Part shown: positions 8,117 through 17,061 of the stretch, piece by piece
How positions within the stretch are numbered: position 1 is the first letter of the stretch
Layout: each line of letters opens with the position of its first letter
Assembly (NCBI RefSeq): GCF_030758315.1
Contig: NZ_CP132336.1
Coordinates: 3,129,001 to 3,193,000, forward strand
Length of the DNA: 64,000 bases
Reading direction: 5' to 3'
Source of the DNA: Pararhizobium sp. IMCC3301
Lineage (GTDB): Bacteria > Pseudomonadota > Alphaproteobacteria > Rhizobiales > GCA-2746425
Program-made: the position numbers and the translations under genes
The notes under the pieces: model-generated
Databases searched by the model: none
Told to the model about the DNA's origin: nothing
What the model saw: the letters and a program-made list of their open reading frames with translations, nothing else

Positions 8117-11100
8117 TTAATGAAAATTACGCCCTTTCGGTAAATTGGCCGCAGTGGCGCGGCCAGTAGCGGGGCCAGTAGCGGGGCCAGTAGCGGGGTT
8201 GGTGCGGCGCAGCGTCCTGACGTCTTTTTGAAACTGTTCGATGCGCTCCGGTCGGGCGCGTTTGTCGCGCGCATCCTGTTGCGGCCGCCGCACTTCATCG
8301 GCATTGGCCTGAGGCTCCAGATGATCGGCGACCTCGGAAATCTCGGACAGAAGTGCGGTCAGATCTTCAAGATGATGGGCAATCACATGGATCACGCCTT
8401 CAGCAGCCTGCACCTTGCCATGAATGCCGACAAAGCGGGCTCCCAGAACGATAGCGCGGTATTTTTCAAACGTTTTTGGCCAGACAATAATATTGGCCAC
8501 GCCTGTTTCATCTTCGATGGTTTCAAAAATCACCCCCTTTGCCGTGCCCGGACGCTGCCGCACAAGCACCAGCCCGGCGACCCGAATGAAGGAATTTGAC
8601 CGCGCTGTATTCAGTGCCACGCTCTGGCGGTAACGCATGTCCTCAAGCCGCTGTCTGACGAATGAAACCGGATGGGCCTTCAGCGACAGGCAGAGAGAGC
8701 GGTAATCATGGATCACATGCTCGCCCAATGGCATCGCCGGAAGCTGCACATCCGGCTCGTTGCGGCGAACCGTATCAGCGTCTGTTGCAAACAGCGGCAG
8801 GCGCTCTTCGCTGGTGAGAGGGTCGAGAGCCTTGGCCGCCCACAGCGCAGTGCGGCGATCCATGCCAAGAGAGCGCAGGCAATCCGCTTCCGCAAGTCGT
8901 TCCAGTGTTGATTTTGGCAGGCCGGACCGCAGCCATATGTCACGCATACTGTCATATCCCTGGCCGCGATGGGCAAGCAGTTGCCCGGCATGGTCCTTGT
9001 TCAGGCCCTTGACCCGGTTCAGGCCAAGGCGCACGGCAAAGCGGTTTTGTGCCAGGCCGGTCATGTCGCGATGCTGCGGCGCGATTGTCTGCGCTGCGGC
9101 ACCGGCCTCCAGACTTGTCTCCCATTGAGAATGATTGATGTCCGGGGCGCGCAATTCCACCCCATGTTCCCTGGCATCGCGCACAAGCTGGGCCGGAGCA
9201 TAGAAACCCATCGGCTGCGAGTTCAGAATAGCGGCGCAGAACACGTCGGGATAATAGCATTTCAGCCAGCAGGACACATAGACCAGCAGCGCGAAACTGG
9301 CCGCATGGCTTTCCGGAAAACCATAATCGCCAAAGCCTTCAATCTGCTTGAAACAATGTTCGGCAAACTCCCGCTCATAGCCATTGGCGACCATGCCTTC
9401 CACCATTTTTCGCTGGAAACTGCCAATGGTGCCGACGCGGCGAAACGTCGCCATGGCACGGCGCAGCTTGTCGGCCTCTGACGGAGTGAAATTGGCCGCA
9501 ACAATGGCGATATTCATGGCCTGTTCCTGAAACAGCGGAACGCCCAGCGTTTTCTCCAGCACCTGCCGCAGCTCGTCCTTGGGAAAGCTGACCTTTTCCT
9601 TGCCCTGGCGGCGGCGCAGATAGGGATGCACCATATCTCCCTGAATCGGGCCGGGCCGGACAATGGCGACCTCGATGACAAGATCATAATAGGTTCTCGG
9701 TCGCAGCCGCGGCAGCATCGACATCTGCGCCCGGCTTTCAATCTGAAACACGCCCAGCGTATCGGCCCGGCAGATCATGTCGTAAGTGGCCTTGTCTTCC
9801 TGGGGCAGGGAAGCCAGGGTTTCGTGACGGCCGTAATGACATTTGAGAAGATCGAAGGCCTTGCGGATACAGGTCAGCATGCCCAGCGCCAGCACATCGA
9901 TTTTCAGCATGCCGAGACTTTCCAGATCATCCTTGTCCCACTCGACAATGGTGCGGTTATCCATGGCAGCATTTTCAATCGGGATGAGTGACGACAGCCG
10001 GTCACGGGTGATGACAAAGCCGCCGACATGCTGGGACAGATGGCGCGGAAACCCGATGATCTGATTGGCCAGATCGAGTAATTGTTTCAAATGCTTGTCC
10101 TGCGGATCAAGCCCGCCGCGGCGGGCTTCCTCATCACTGATGGCAGCCGATCCGCTGCCCCATCGGGTGCCCGAAATCGCGCTGATTGCATCATCGGACA
10201 GGCCGAAGACCTTGCCGACATCCCGGATTGCCGAACGCGAGCGGTAAGTGATCACGGTGGCGGCGAGGCCGGCCTTTTCCCGCCCGTATTTATGGTAGAT
10301 ATACTGGATCACCTCTTCGCGCCGCTCATGCTCGAAATCCACATCGATATCCGGCGGTTCGTTGCGCTCTTCGGAGATGAAGCGTTCAAACAGAAGGTCG
10401 ACTTTGACAGGGTCAACCTCGGTAATACCCAGACAGTAGCAGATGCTGGAATTGGCAGCAGAGCCGCGCCCCTGACACAGGATACCCTGGCTTCGGGCAA
10501 AGCGCACAATGTCATAAACAGTCAGAAAATAGGAGGCATAATCGAGCTTCCTGATCAGGCGCATTTCATGACGCAGGCTCGCCTGCACCTTGGCCGGAAC
10601 GCCGTCCGGAAAGCGCGCTTTGGCACCGCGTGCGGTCAATTGTTCCAACGCGATCTGAGAGGGAACGGGTTGTCCGCCAAGCTCATCAAACACCGGGTCA
10701 TCGGGATATTGGTAGCGCAGTTCATCAAGCGAAAACTGCAACCGGTTGAACACTGCGACAGAAGCGGCGACCGCAGCTTCATAGCCTTTGAAAAGCCGTG
10801 CCACCTCCGCGCCGGCTTTTAGATGCCGCTCGGCATTGGGTTCCAACATGGTGCCGATAGTGGCCAGTGTCCGGCCTTCGCGTATGCAGCTCAGAACATC
10901 CTGCAGGGGCCGTCGTGCGGGGCTGTGATACAACACATCCCCCACCGCCAGAAGCGGCACTTTGTATGTGTCGGCCATGCGCGACAGGCGTTTCAGGCGC
11001 GGACCATCATGAACGCCGTAAGTGCGGGTCAGGGCCAGATAGACATTGCCGCCGAACCGGCTGGCCAGTTGCGGCAGAAAAGCCCCTGCCTGTTCCGTGA

Positions 11101-11506
11101 ACTGCGCAGGTAGAACAGGAGCCATGATAAGTTGGTCACCTAACTCCAGAAGATCATTGAGTTGCAGATAGCAAGACCCTTTGGGCGCGCGTCGTTTGCC
11201 GCGTGTCAGCAATTCGCATAAATTGCCCCAGCCCTGGCGGTTGACCGGCCAGACCAGCGTGTCCGGTGTTGCATCGGTAAACACCAGCCGGCAACCGGGC
11301 GCAAAAGGCAATTCTGCCTGTTTCGCCGCCATATGGGCGCGTACCACACCGGCGAGGGAATTGCGGTCGGTGATGGCCAGCCCGCAAAGGCCCAGCCTGG
11401 CGGCCTCAAAAACCATTTCCTCACCATGAGAGGCACCGCGCAGAAAGGAAAAATTCGTGGCAGCGGCAAGTTCGACATAGGGCAGGCCGGAGGATTGCTC
11501 ACTCAT
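8117..11506 (-). CDS. dnaE2: Error-prone DNA polymerase DnaE2 (ImuC)
   Basis: Alternative C-family DNA polymerase III alpha subunit of 1129 residues used in SOS mutagenesis, where it extends past lesions together with ImuA and ImuB. The N-terminal PHP domain begins with the VELAAATNFSFLRGAS motif, and the polymerase active-site segment PPDIDVDFEHERR contains the catalytic aspartates. An OB-fold domain follows near the C-terminus. The start at 11506 overlaps the imuB stop by four bases (ATGA). The C-terminus ends in a low-complexity run of repeated alanine-threonine-glycine-proline units encoded by a 12-base tandem repeat. Expression is probably SOS-controlled through the box upstream of imuA. 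Confidence 0.96.
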   Translation of the reverse strand: MSEQSSGLPYVELAAATNFSFLRGASHGEEMVFEAARLGLCGLAITDRNSLAGVVRAHMAAKQAELPFAPGCRLVFTDATPDTLVWPVNRQGWGNLCELLTRGKRRAPKGSCYLQLNDLLELGDQLIMAPVLPAQFTEQAGAFLPQLASRFGGNVYLALTRTYGVHDGPRLKRLSRMADTYKVPLLAVGDVLYHSPARRPLQDVLSCIREGRTLATIGTMLEPNAERHLKAGAEVARLFKGYEAAVAASVAVFNRLQFSLDELRYQYPDDPVFDELGGQPVPSQIALEQLTARGAKARFPDGVPAKVQASLRHEMRLIRKLDYASYFLTVYDIVRFARSQGILCQGRGSAANSSICYCLGITEVDPVKVDLLFERFISEERNEPPDIDVDFEHERREEVIQYIYHKYGREKAGLAATVITYRSRSAIRDVGKVFGLSDDAISAISGTRWGSGSAAISDEEARRGGLDPQDKHLKQLLDLANQIIGFPRHLSQHVGGFVITRDRLSSLIPIENAAMDNRTIVEWDKDDLESLGMLKIDVLALGMLTCIRKAFDLLKCHYGRHETLASLPQEDKATYDMICRADTLGVFQIESRAQMSMLPRLRPRTYYDLVIEVAIVRPGPIQGDMVHPYLRRRQGKEKVSFPKDELRQVLEKTLGVPLFQEQAMNIAIVAANFTPSEADKLRRAMATFRRVGTIGSFQRKMVEGMVANGYEREFAEHCFKQIEGFGDYGFPESHAASFALLVYVSCWLKCYYPDVFCAAILNSQPMGFYAPAQLVRDAREHGVELRAPDINHSQWETSLEAGAAAQTIAPQHRDMTGLAQNRFAVRLGLNRVKGLNKDHAGQLLAHRGQGYDSMRDIWLRSGLPKSTLERLAEADCLRSLGMDRRTALWAAKALDPLTSEERLPLFATDADTVRRNEPDVQLPAMPLGEHVIHDYRSLCLSLKAHPVSFVRQRLEDMRYRQSVALNTARSNSFIRVAGLVLVRQRPGTAKGVIFETIEDETGVANIIVWPKTFEKYRAIVLGARFVGIHGKVQAAEGVIHVIAHHLEDLTALLSEISEVADHLEPQANADEVRRPQQDARDKRARPERIEQFQKDVRTLRRTNPATGPATGPATGRATAANLPKGRNFH
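8161..8200. repeat. 12-base tandem repeat inside the 3' end of dnaE2
   Basis: About three direct copies of the unit GGCCAGTAGCGG, with a fourth degenerate one at the edge. On the coding (minus) strand it gives a repeated PATG tetrapeptide close to the C-terminus of DnaE2. Because the unit is a multiple of three, copy-number changes keep the frame. Confidence 0.85.
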
Positions 11507-13173
11507 GGAAAAAGCCCGTGCATATACCAGTGCGGGCGGCCGCTTTCGCGTTGATACAGCCCCTGACGAAACAGCCAGAAGCGGCGGCCGTCACGATCCT
11601 CGGTTTTGAAATAATCCCGGGTCAGCGCCTGGCGGCCGTCGCGCCACCATTCGCAGGCAATCCGTTCCGGTCCTTCACTGGCGGCAACTTCGTAAAGCAC
11701 CCTGCGCCAGCGGAAACGCTGCGGCAGCCCTTCCGGTATTTCCGCCATCACCTCTACGGGCTCGGGCCGGTTCAGCAGCAGAACCGGCCGGGTGAGCTGC
11801 ATGTCGAGGGCCTGCATCTGCGAAGGCTCTGCAAACGACAGGGCATCCTGTGGCGGCATCCGCCCGGTCTTTGAGTTGGGCCGGATAATGGGCTTATGAA
11901 TGGAGGACACTGTCCCGAAACTGCGCTCCGGAATATGGCTGTCATTCACGGCAAAATGTTGAACGCGGTCTGTGCCAAGCCGCGCGCCGAGCCGGTTGAT
12001 CAGGGCATTGTAACCATCCTCCACCGGCACTCTGGCAACAAAATCGGCCTGCTGCTGCACCATGGGTTCCGCTGCAGCAACTTCCAGGCGGATCAGATCA
12101 TAGCCGAAACCGGCGTCCAGAGGACTGTGCAGACTGGCCAATCGGTCCTGAAACAATTGCCCGATATGGGCCGGCTCGCGCTCGGGATTGGCTGTGACAA
12201 CGCTGAGCATGCGCCGCTCCCCATCGACCCGGAACAGTTTCAGAACCAGAACCCGCGCCCCGATGGCGCGCTTTTCCAGAGCAGGTTTCAGATTGCCGGC
12301 AAGGGACAGAATGGTACGGCTGATATCATCCTGCAAGGAAACCGGCTCGACGAATTGCCGTTCGGCCGCCAGCTCCGCCACAGCGATGCGCGGCGAAATA
12401 GTTTCTTCTTCCCGGGCCAGCGCCTGATCAAGCCGGCGCAGCAATGTCCGGCCAAACCGCAGGGACAGCGGCCCGCGCGGCAAATCCATGATGCAGCCGA
12501 TGGTTTTCAGGCCGACACGTTTCAGCTCTTCAACCGTGCTCGGCTCTGTACGCAACGCCTCCAGGGGCAAGGGGGCGAGCCTTTCTCTTTCTGCACCAGG
12601 AGCAATAAGTCTGCATGTTGCCGGATCGCCATAGCGGGCCATGCCCCAGGCGGCTCCCGGCGTAGAGGCGATGGCGATATTGGCGGCAAACCCCTGTGCC
12701 GTCAGTCTGGAAATCATATCCAGACGCAAAGCCTCCTCACCATTGAACAGATGTGCGCAGCCGGTAATGTCCAGCATCAGACCGGACAGGCCATGGATCG
12801 TGTCCACCGCCAGCAAAGGCGTATAGCGCTCGCACCAGTCTGCCAGGGCGTCCAGCAGCGCAGCATCGGCGGCGGCATCGGCCTGATGACACTCCAGAGC
12901 CGGCAAAATGGCACGGGCATCTGCCAGGGTCTGGTGTTTGTACAGCCCGGCTTTTCTGGCTGCCAGGTTGAGGGCGCTCAGGCGCAAGGCGTTTTTGACA
13001 GAAGCGATAACGCCAAGCGGCGGACACTCAGCCTGGCCGTTCCAATGCTGTTTGAAGCGCCACGACCTGCCCCAGAGCTGGCGGCTGATCCGGTCGGTCG
13101 CAAGGTCCGGAAGAGCGATGCTGAGGAAGCGCTGCGGGCGGTCCGGCGTGGTCTGTGGTTTGAATTCGGACAT
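11503..13173 (-). CDS. imuB: Y-family polymerase-like protein ImuB
   Basis: Catalytically degenerate Y-family DNA polymerase homologue of 556 residues that bridges DnaE2 and the beta clamp in the ImuA-ImuB-DnaE2 mutasome. The N-terminal part contains the ALPDLATDRI segment typical of ImuB, and the palm region has LSGLMLDITGCAHLF where true Y-polymerases carry acidic catalytic residues. I place the start at the ATG at 13173; the frame is open further upstream to 13416, but that part reads in an alternative frame of imuA and lacks family similarity. The gene overlaps imuA by 146 bases and dnaE2 by four, implying tight coupling. Confidence 0.92.
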   Translation of the reverse strand: MSEFKPQTTPDRPQRFLSIALPDLATDRISRQLWGRSWRFKQHWNGQAECPPLGVIASVKNALRLSALNLAARKAGLYKHQTLADARAILPALECHQADAAADAALLDALADWCERYTPLLAVDTIHGLSGLMLDITGCAHLFNGEEALRLDMISRLTAQGFAANIAIASTPGAAWGMARYGDPATCRLIAPGAERERLAPLPLEALRTEPSTVEELKRVGLKTIGCIMDLPRGPLSLRFGRTLLRRLDQALAREEETISPRIAVAELAAERQFVEPVSLQDDISRTILSLAGNLKPALEKRAIGARVLVLKLFRVDGERRMLSVVTANPEREPAHIGQLFQDRLASLHSPLDAGFGYDLIRLEVAAAEPMVQQQADFVARVPVEDGYNALINRLGARLGTDRVQHFAVNDSHIPERSFGTVSSIHKPIIRPNSKTGRMPPQDALSFAEPSQMQALDMQLTRPVLLLNRPEPVEVMAEIPEGLPQRFRWRRVLYEVAASEGPERIACEWWRDGRQALTRDYFKTEDRDGRRFWLFRQGLYQRESGRPHWYMHGLFP

Positions 13174-13966
13174 GGTTGAATTTTCTGATTTGGTGGTTCC
13201 AGGTAATGGAGGCGCTGCCGGTTGCGCCCTGCCGGTTGCGCTCCAGATGAACAACAAGCGCTGTATGGCCAATGGGGTCGCCAGACAGGGCCTGCAGATG
13301 CGGTTGCGCCCGACCGGACCGGCGCGGACTGACACACCATCGTGTGGCGGCGGCGCCAGCTTCCTCTTCGCTGCTCTGGCGCAGCACAACAACCGGTGTG
13401 CCGCTGTCTCCGGCACGCAGATTGAGGCGCCGCGTCGCTGTCATGTCCAAAGCTTTGGGATGGCCCTGAACATGCAGGATGACGGCTGCCAGATCGGTGC
13501 ATCTGGCAGCTTCATCAGCCGCCCACAAGGCGTGTTTGACAGACAGCGGTGTGACCATCACAAGCCGCTGCGGATTAAATCCCAGTTCAGTCAACCCTTG
13601 CGGAAAAAGCGTCATATTGGCGGTATCGGCAAAGGGGGCGGATATCCACAGAACCGGCTTTGAGGCGCGTGTGTTCATGCGGCCGAGCAGGGCAAATACA
13701 AACCCTGTCAAAGCTCCCGCATCACGGCTTTGCGCACAGCGCACTTCATGCAGGCTGCCGGGCGGCAGACCGGTTTCAAAGAAGGCGGCCAATTCATCCT
13801 CTGCCGCCGCCGGACTGTCCGGCAGTAACCGGCTGGCAGGCATTAATTGCGCGTTCGGCCCAGCAGGCAACCCAGCAGGCAACGCAGCCTGGCTCGGGCT
13901 CCGGGACCCGATTTGATCGCGCGCATGCAAATGATCTACCAGCGCTGTCGCAGAGCCGTGCCGCAC
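13028..13966 (-). CDS. imuA: Mutasome protein ImuA (RecA-like)
   Basis: RecA/SulA-related protein of 312 residues, first gene of the imuA-imuB-dnaE2 cassette. Family features include the GLPPGSLHEV segment near residue 70 and the VLWISAPFADT strand-loop. A GTG start at 13966 is used; the out-of-frame ATG two bases upstream is not. Short alanine-glycine-proline repeats lie in the first 40 residues. Its last 146 bases overlap the start of imuB in another frame, so the ImuA tail and the ImuB N-terminus are encoded by the same DNA. An SOS box lies 18 bases upstream of the start codon. Confidence 0.88.
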   Translation of the reverse strand: MRHGSATALVDHLHARDQIGSRSPSQAALPAGLPAGPNAQLMPASRLLPDSPAAAEDELAAFFETGLPPGSLHEVRCAQSRDAGALTGFVFALLGRMNTRASKPVLWISAPFADTANMTLFPQGLTELGFNPQRLVMVTPLSVKHALWAADEAARCTDLAAVILHVQGHPKALDMTATRRLNLRAGDSGTPVVVLRQSSEEEAGAAATRWCVSPRRSGRAQPHLQALSGDPIGHTALVVHLERNRQGATGSASITWNHQIRKFNHVRIQTTDHAGPPAALPQHRSSGPCDRPDQPPALGQVVALQTALERPG

Positions 13967-13983
13967 ATCTTTCTCCGTTAAAT

Positions 13984-13998
13984 GTTCCTGTTTTGTTC
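13984..13998. promoter_or_regulatory. LexA (SOS) box, GTTC-N7-GTTC
   Basis: The sequence GTTC-CTGTTTT-GTTC matches exactly the alphaproteobacterial LexA operator GTTC-N7-GTTC. It lies 18 bases upstream of the imuA start codon on the minus strand, overlapping the expected promoter, so LexA should repress the imuA-imuB-dnaE2 operon until DNA damage. Confidence 0.88.
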
Positions 13999-14153
13999 TA
14001 TTTAACAGGACATCTCACGAGAGAGTCAAGCGGAAGATTTCCACAGAAGATTCCCACAGAAGATTTCACAGCAGTTTTTACAGGGATCTGTCTCCGGTGT
14101 CGGTTCCACCGCAGGCGGCAAGGCGCAAACATGCACCGGCTCGACAGGTTTGT

Positions 14154-15119
14154 TCAATGCTGGTGGATCGCTCCTTCAGCGGCCATATCCCCATCCCGAT
14201 GGTTCTCGAACTGTTCATGGCCCACCACACTGGGCTGGGTGCAGGCATGCCGGCAGCATTCGGTTTCAAGGATCGTATGGGAAATTCCGAACTCGGTCAC
14301 AAGTGTCTGCTTGACCGCTGTCTTGATGGCATCGGCGCGTCCCCACTGGCCTTCGGTAATAATCAGATGCGCATTGATGGCGGGTTCATGCTCCTGCATC
14401 TGCCAGACATGCAGATGATGCACACCGTCAACCCCGTTCGTGGCCCGCATTTTTGCCAGAATAGCGCTGATATTCGTATCGGGCGGGCTGCCAAGCATCA
14501 GGATGCGGATAACAGGTCCGATTTCAACAAAGGACTGCCAGAGAATATAACCGGCAATCAGCAGGGTGACGATCGGGTCCACCAGCCGCCAGTCATATAA
14601 AAGGATCAATGTCCCGGCAAAGATCACGGCAACCGACCCCAGCGCATCGGCCACATTGTGCAGAAAGGCCGCGCGGATATTCATGCTCTGCTTGGACAGC
14701 GAATAGGTCAGCAACGCGGTGGCAATATCAACCACCAGGGCAATGCCTGCAATGATGATCACAATCCAGCCATCGACACCCTGCGGATTAAAAAACCGCA
14801 GCACGGCCTCGTAGGTCAGATACAGCCCGATGACGATCAGGGTGGTGTAATTCACCAGCGCCGCAACAATTTCGGCCCGGCCATAGCCGAAGGTCATGTT
14901 TTCATCGGCCGGCCGGCGCGCAATCTTGCGTGCGACAAATGCGATGATCAACGAAATGGCATCGGAAAAATTATGCAGCGCATCAGCCAGCAAGGCCAGA
15001 CTGCCGGACAGAATCCCGCCGATGATCTGCGCAACAGTCAGCCCCAGATTGACCACCACCGCCCAGAACACACGGGCATCCCCCGCATCCGGGTCCACAT
15101 GATGATGATGTCCTGCCAC
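14154..15119 (-). CDS. Cation diffusion facilitator (CDF) metal exporter
   Basis: Inner-membrane divalent metal/proton antiporter of 321 residues, related to CzcD/ZitB/DmeF, probably exporting zinc or a similar ion. The GTG start gives a histidine-rich N-terminus (MAGHHHH). The transmembrane metal site is visible as HNFSD in helix 2 and HNVAD in helix 5. A cytoplasmic C-terminal domain with the HHLHVW motif follows. The C-terminal tail is rich in histidine and cysteine, which may add metal binding. It stands alone, transcribed away from imuA's promoter region. Metal preference cannot be decided from sequence. Confidence 0.9.
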   Translation of the reverse strand: MAGHHHHVDPDAGDARVFWAVVVNLGLTVAQIIGGILSGSLALLADALHNFSDAISLIIAFVARKIARRPADENMTFGYGRAEIVAALVNYTTLIVIGLYLTYEAVLRFFNPQGVDGWIVIIIAGIALVVDIATALLTYSLSKQSMNIRAAFLHNVADALGSVAVIFAGTLILLYDWRLVDPIVTLLIAGYILWQSFVEIGPVIRILMLGSPPDTNISAILAKMRATNGVDGVHHLHVWQMQEHEPAINAHLIITEGQWGRADAIKTAVKQTLVTEFGISHTILETECCRHACTQPSVVGHEQFENHRDGDMAAEGAIHQH

Positions 15120-15251
15120 GTATCAGCCTCGCAAAATTTTTCCCGGATATAGCAGGTGAGATATAGTCTCTCAATTATGTCACGGCAATGGAATGGAGAT
15201 ATGAACCACACCAATCAGCTGCCGGCCATATCGATAAATACCCATAAAAAT

Positions 15252-15294
15252 AAAATTTGCCATTTTTTTAAAATTTGCCATATTCACCTATAAT
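15252..15294 (+). promoter_or_regulatory. Direct repeats and -10 element before the VapBC module
   Basis: Two identical copies of AAAATTTGCCAT lie at 15252-15263 and 15270-15281, 18 bases apart, in an AT-rich stretch. A perfect TATAAT hexamer follows at 15289-15294, just ahead of the ribosome binding site. The layout fits an autoregulated toxin-antitoxin promoter with VapB operator half-sites, but binding is inferred. Confidence 0.5.
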
Positions 15295-15312
15295 GCCAAA
15301 AGGAGATTGTCC

Positions 15313-15564
15313 GTGCCCGCAGTCAGAGTAAAAATAGGGACCAATGGCCGTCTGGTCATACCGGCTGCTATCAGGCGCAAAGTTGGTCTTGAAGAAGGCC
15401 AAACCGTTCTGCTGGAAGCAGGCAAGGGTGAATTGCGTGTGCGGCGGCTGGAGGATGTGGTCGATCAGGCCCAAAGAACAGTAAAAAAATACGTCAAGGA
15501 TCATGCATCCCTGTCTGAAGAACTGATCGCCGATCGCCGTGCCGAGGCGGAGCGGGAAGGTTGA
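15313..15564 (+). CDS. vapB: AbrB/MazE-type antitoxin, VapB-like
   Basis: Small DNA-binding antitoxin of 83 residues with a swapped-hairpin AbrB/SpoVT fold: residues 1-45 show VKIGTNGRLVIPAAIRRKVGL, the family's N-terminal signature. The C-terminal half is charged and helical, as expected for the toxin-neutralising tail. The GTG at 15313 has AAAAGGAGA six bases upstream; a TTG at 15307 would be too close to that site. It is immediately followed by a PIN-domain gene, so the pair forms a type II module of the VapBC class with autoregulation by the antitoxin or complex. Confidence 0.82.
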   Translation: MPAVRVKIGTNGRLVIPAAIRRKVGLEEGQTVLLEAGKGELRVRRLEDVVDQAQRTVKKYVKDHASLSEELIADRRAEAEREG

Positions 15565-15589
15565 TGCCGCGCGCATCCGGGCTGATCCG

Positions 15590-15967
15590 GTGATCATCGA
15601 CGCCTCCGCGCTGCTGGCGCTTCTGCATGACGAACCGGGCGCAGATCATGTTGCCGCTGCGCTGGCGGAGGGCTCCATGACTGCGGTAAATCTCAGTGAG
15701 GTTGCTGCCAAACTGGTTCAGCACGGTGTTCCTGACGATGAGATGAAGGCCTTGCTGCAGAGCTTTGATCTGGACATTATTCAGGTTGATGAGACGATTG
15801 CATTCACGGCCGGAAGCCTTTTCAAGGTCACAAAGCACCTGGGCCTGAGCCTTGGGGACCGCATCTGTATTGCCTCGGCAATCCTCGCCGAAACGCCCGT
15901 TCTGACGGCAGACCGGGCATGGCAGGGTCTCGCCCACAGCAGACTGAAAATCGTGATGATCCGATAA
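15590..15967 (+). CDS. vapC: PIN-domain ribonuclease toxin VapC
   Basis: PIN-domain endoribonuclease toxin of 125 residues. The acidic active-site residues are visible: the aspartate in IIDASALLALL at the N-terminus, the glutamate in NLSEVAAK, the aspartate in LSLGDRICIASA and the aspartate in VLTADRAW. The GTG at 15590 gives a start at the first beta strand, as in most VapC proteins; the frame stays open to a GTG at 15539, which would overlap vapB by 26 bases. The toxin probably cleaves tRNA or rRNA, as known VapC enzymes do. It follows vapB directly in the same operon. Confidence 0.82.
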   Translation: MIIDASALLALLHDEPGADHVAAALAEGSMTAVNLSEVAAKLVQHGVPDDEMKALLQSFDLDIIQVDETIAFTAGSLFKVTKHLGLSLGDRICIASAILAETPVLTADRAWQGLAHSRLKIVMIR

Positions 15968-16102
15968 GGTCTGCATCCGCTGTTCGCCATGGCCAGGTTC
16001 AGCATATCTGACCGGTCAAATCTTTGAAAACCGGTCGACATCGGTGCCTTCAACAGCCATAGAGAAACGCAATCCCGTTCTCCACGACCGGAGCACATAT
16101 AG

Positions 16103-16978
16103 ATGACCAGACGGACAGCCACCAGCATCGGCTTCACCGCGGTGCTGATGTGGGCGCTGCTGGCGCTGTTCACTGCGGCCAGCGGAGCAGTGCCGCCGCT
16201 GCAGCTGACCGCCATGGCATTTGCCATCGGCGGCACCATCGGGGCGATCAGTTGGCGGCTGCGCGGCGGCAGGCTTGCCGTGTTTCGCCAGTCACCCTTC
16301 ATTTGGCTGTTCGGCACCGGCTCGCTGTTCGGCTATCACTTTCTCTACTTTACCGCATTGCGCTCCGCTCCTGCGGCAGAGGCCAGTCTGATCGCTTATC
16401 TGTGGCCGCTGCTGATTGTGGTGTTTTCCGGCCTGTTGCCGGGGGAAAAACTGCGCTCCCATCACGTCTTCGGGGCTGTTCTGGGATTTTTCGGCGCTGC
16501 CATCATCATCACCGATGGCGGCTCCTTTGCCGTCAGAGCTGAATATCTGCCCGGATATTTGGCAGCCATCATGGCGGCGCTGATATGGTCGGGCTATTCG
16601 GTGGTCTCGCGCCGTCTCGGTCATGTTCCAACAGATGTCGTCACCGGGTTCTGTCTGGCCACCGCAGTGCTGTCCGCACTGTTTCATCTGGCTCTGGAGC
16701 AGACCGTCTGGCCGGTCGGGGCGTTACAGTGGCTTGCGGTGCTGGGTCTGGGTCTGGGTCCGGTTGGTCTGGCATTTTTCGCCTGGGATTATGGCGTCAA
16801 GCGTGGCGATATTCAGGTGCTGGGGGCCTCCAGCTATGCCGCGCCGCTGCTGTCGACACTGGTTCTGGTGGTGGCAGGCTTTCAGGAAGCGACCTGGATC
16901 ATTGCCGCTGCCTGTCTGCTCATCACCGCAGGCGCTGTGCTGGCGGGCAAGGATCTCCTGTTCCGCAAACCTTTGTGA
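16103..16978 (+). CDS. DMT-superfamily (EamA) inner-membrane exporter
   Basis: Drug/metabolite transporter of 291 residues with two EamA repeats and about ten hydrophobic helices. The first repeat contains PAAEASLIAYLWPLLIV, a motif close to the YddG-type aromatic amino acid exporters, and the second repeat ends in a similar LGASSYAAPLLSTLVLV stretch. The cargo is not determined by sequence; amino acid or small-metabolite export is the usual role. The gene is a single unit between vapC and a convergent dehydrogenase gene, 84 bases away. Confidence 0.85.
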   Translation: MTRRTATSIGFTAVLMWALLALFTAASGAVPPLQLTAMAFAIGGTIGAISWRLRGGRLAVFRQSPFIWLFGTGSLFGYHFLYFTALRSAPAAEASLIAYLWPLLIVVFSGLLPGEKLRSHHVFGAVLGFFGAAIIITDGGSFAVRAEYLPGYLAAIMAALIWSGYSVVSRRLGHVPTDVVTGFCLATAVLSALFHLALEQTVWPVGALQWLAVLGLGLGPVGLAFFAWDYGVKRGDIQVLGASSYAAPLLSTLVLVVAGFQEATWIIAAACLLITAGAVLAGKDLLFRKPL

Positions 16979-17061
16979 ACCCGGCCGCATTGATCGCGGC
17001 TGGGTGCTACCTCGCAAGCGGATATCGAGGCGGAAGCGAAGCAGACCGAAAGCTGAAAGCC

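Noticed and set aside
8161-8200. Possible CRISPR-like short repeat
   Set aside because: Units of 12 bases without spacers, inside the coding sequence of dnaE2.
11896-13179. 427-codon open frame on the plus strand opposite imuB
   Set aside because: Lies fully antisense to imuB, has no recognisable domain and a composition typical of a shadow frame in GC-rich DNA.
15539-15589. Upstream extension of vapC from a GTG at 15539
   Set aside because: Adds 17 charged residues ahead of the first PIN-domain strand, unlike VapC homologues, and overlaps vapB.
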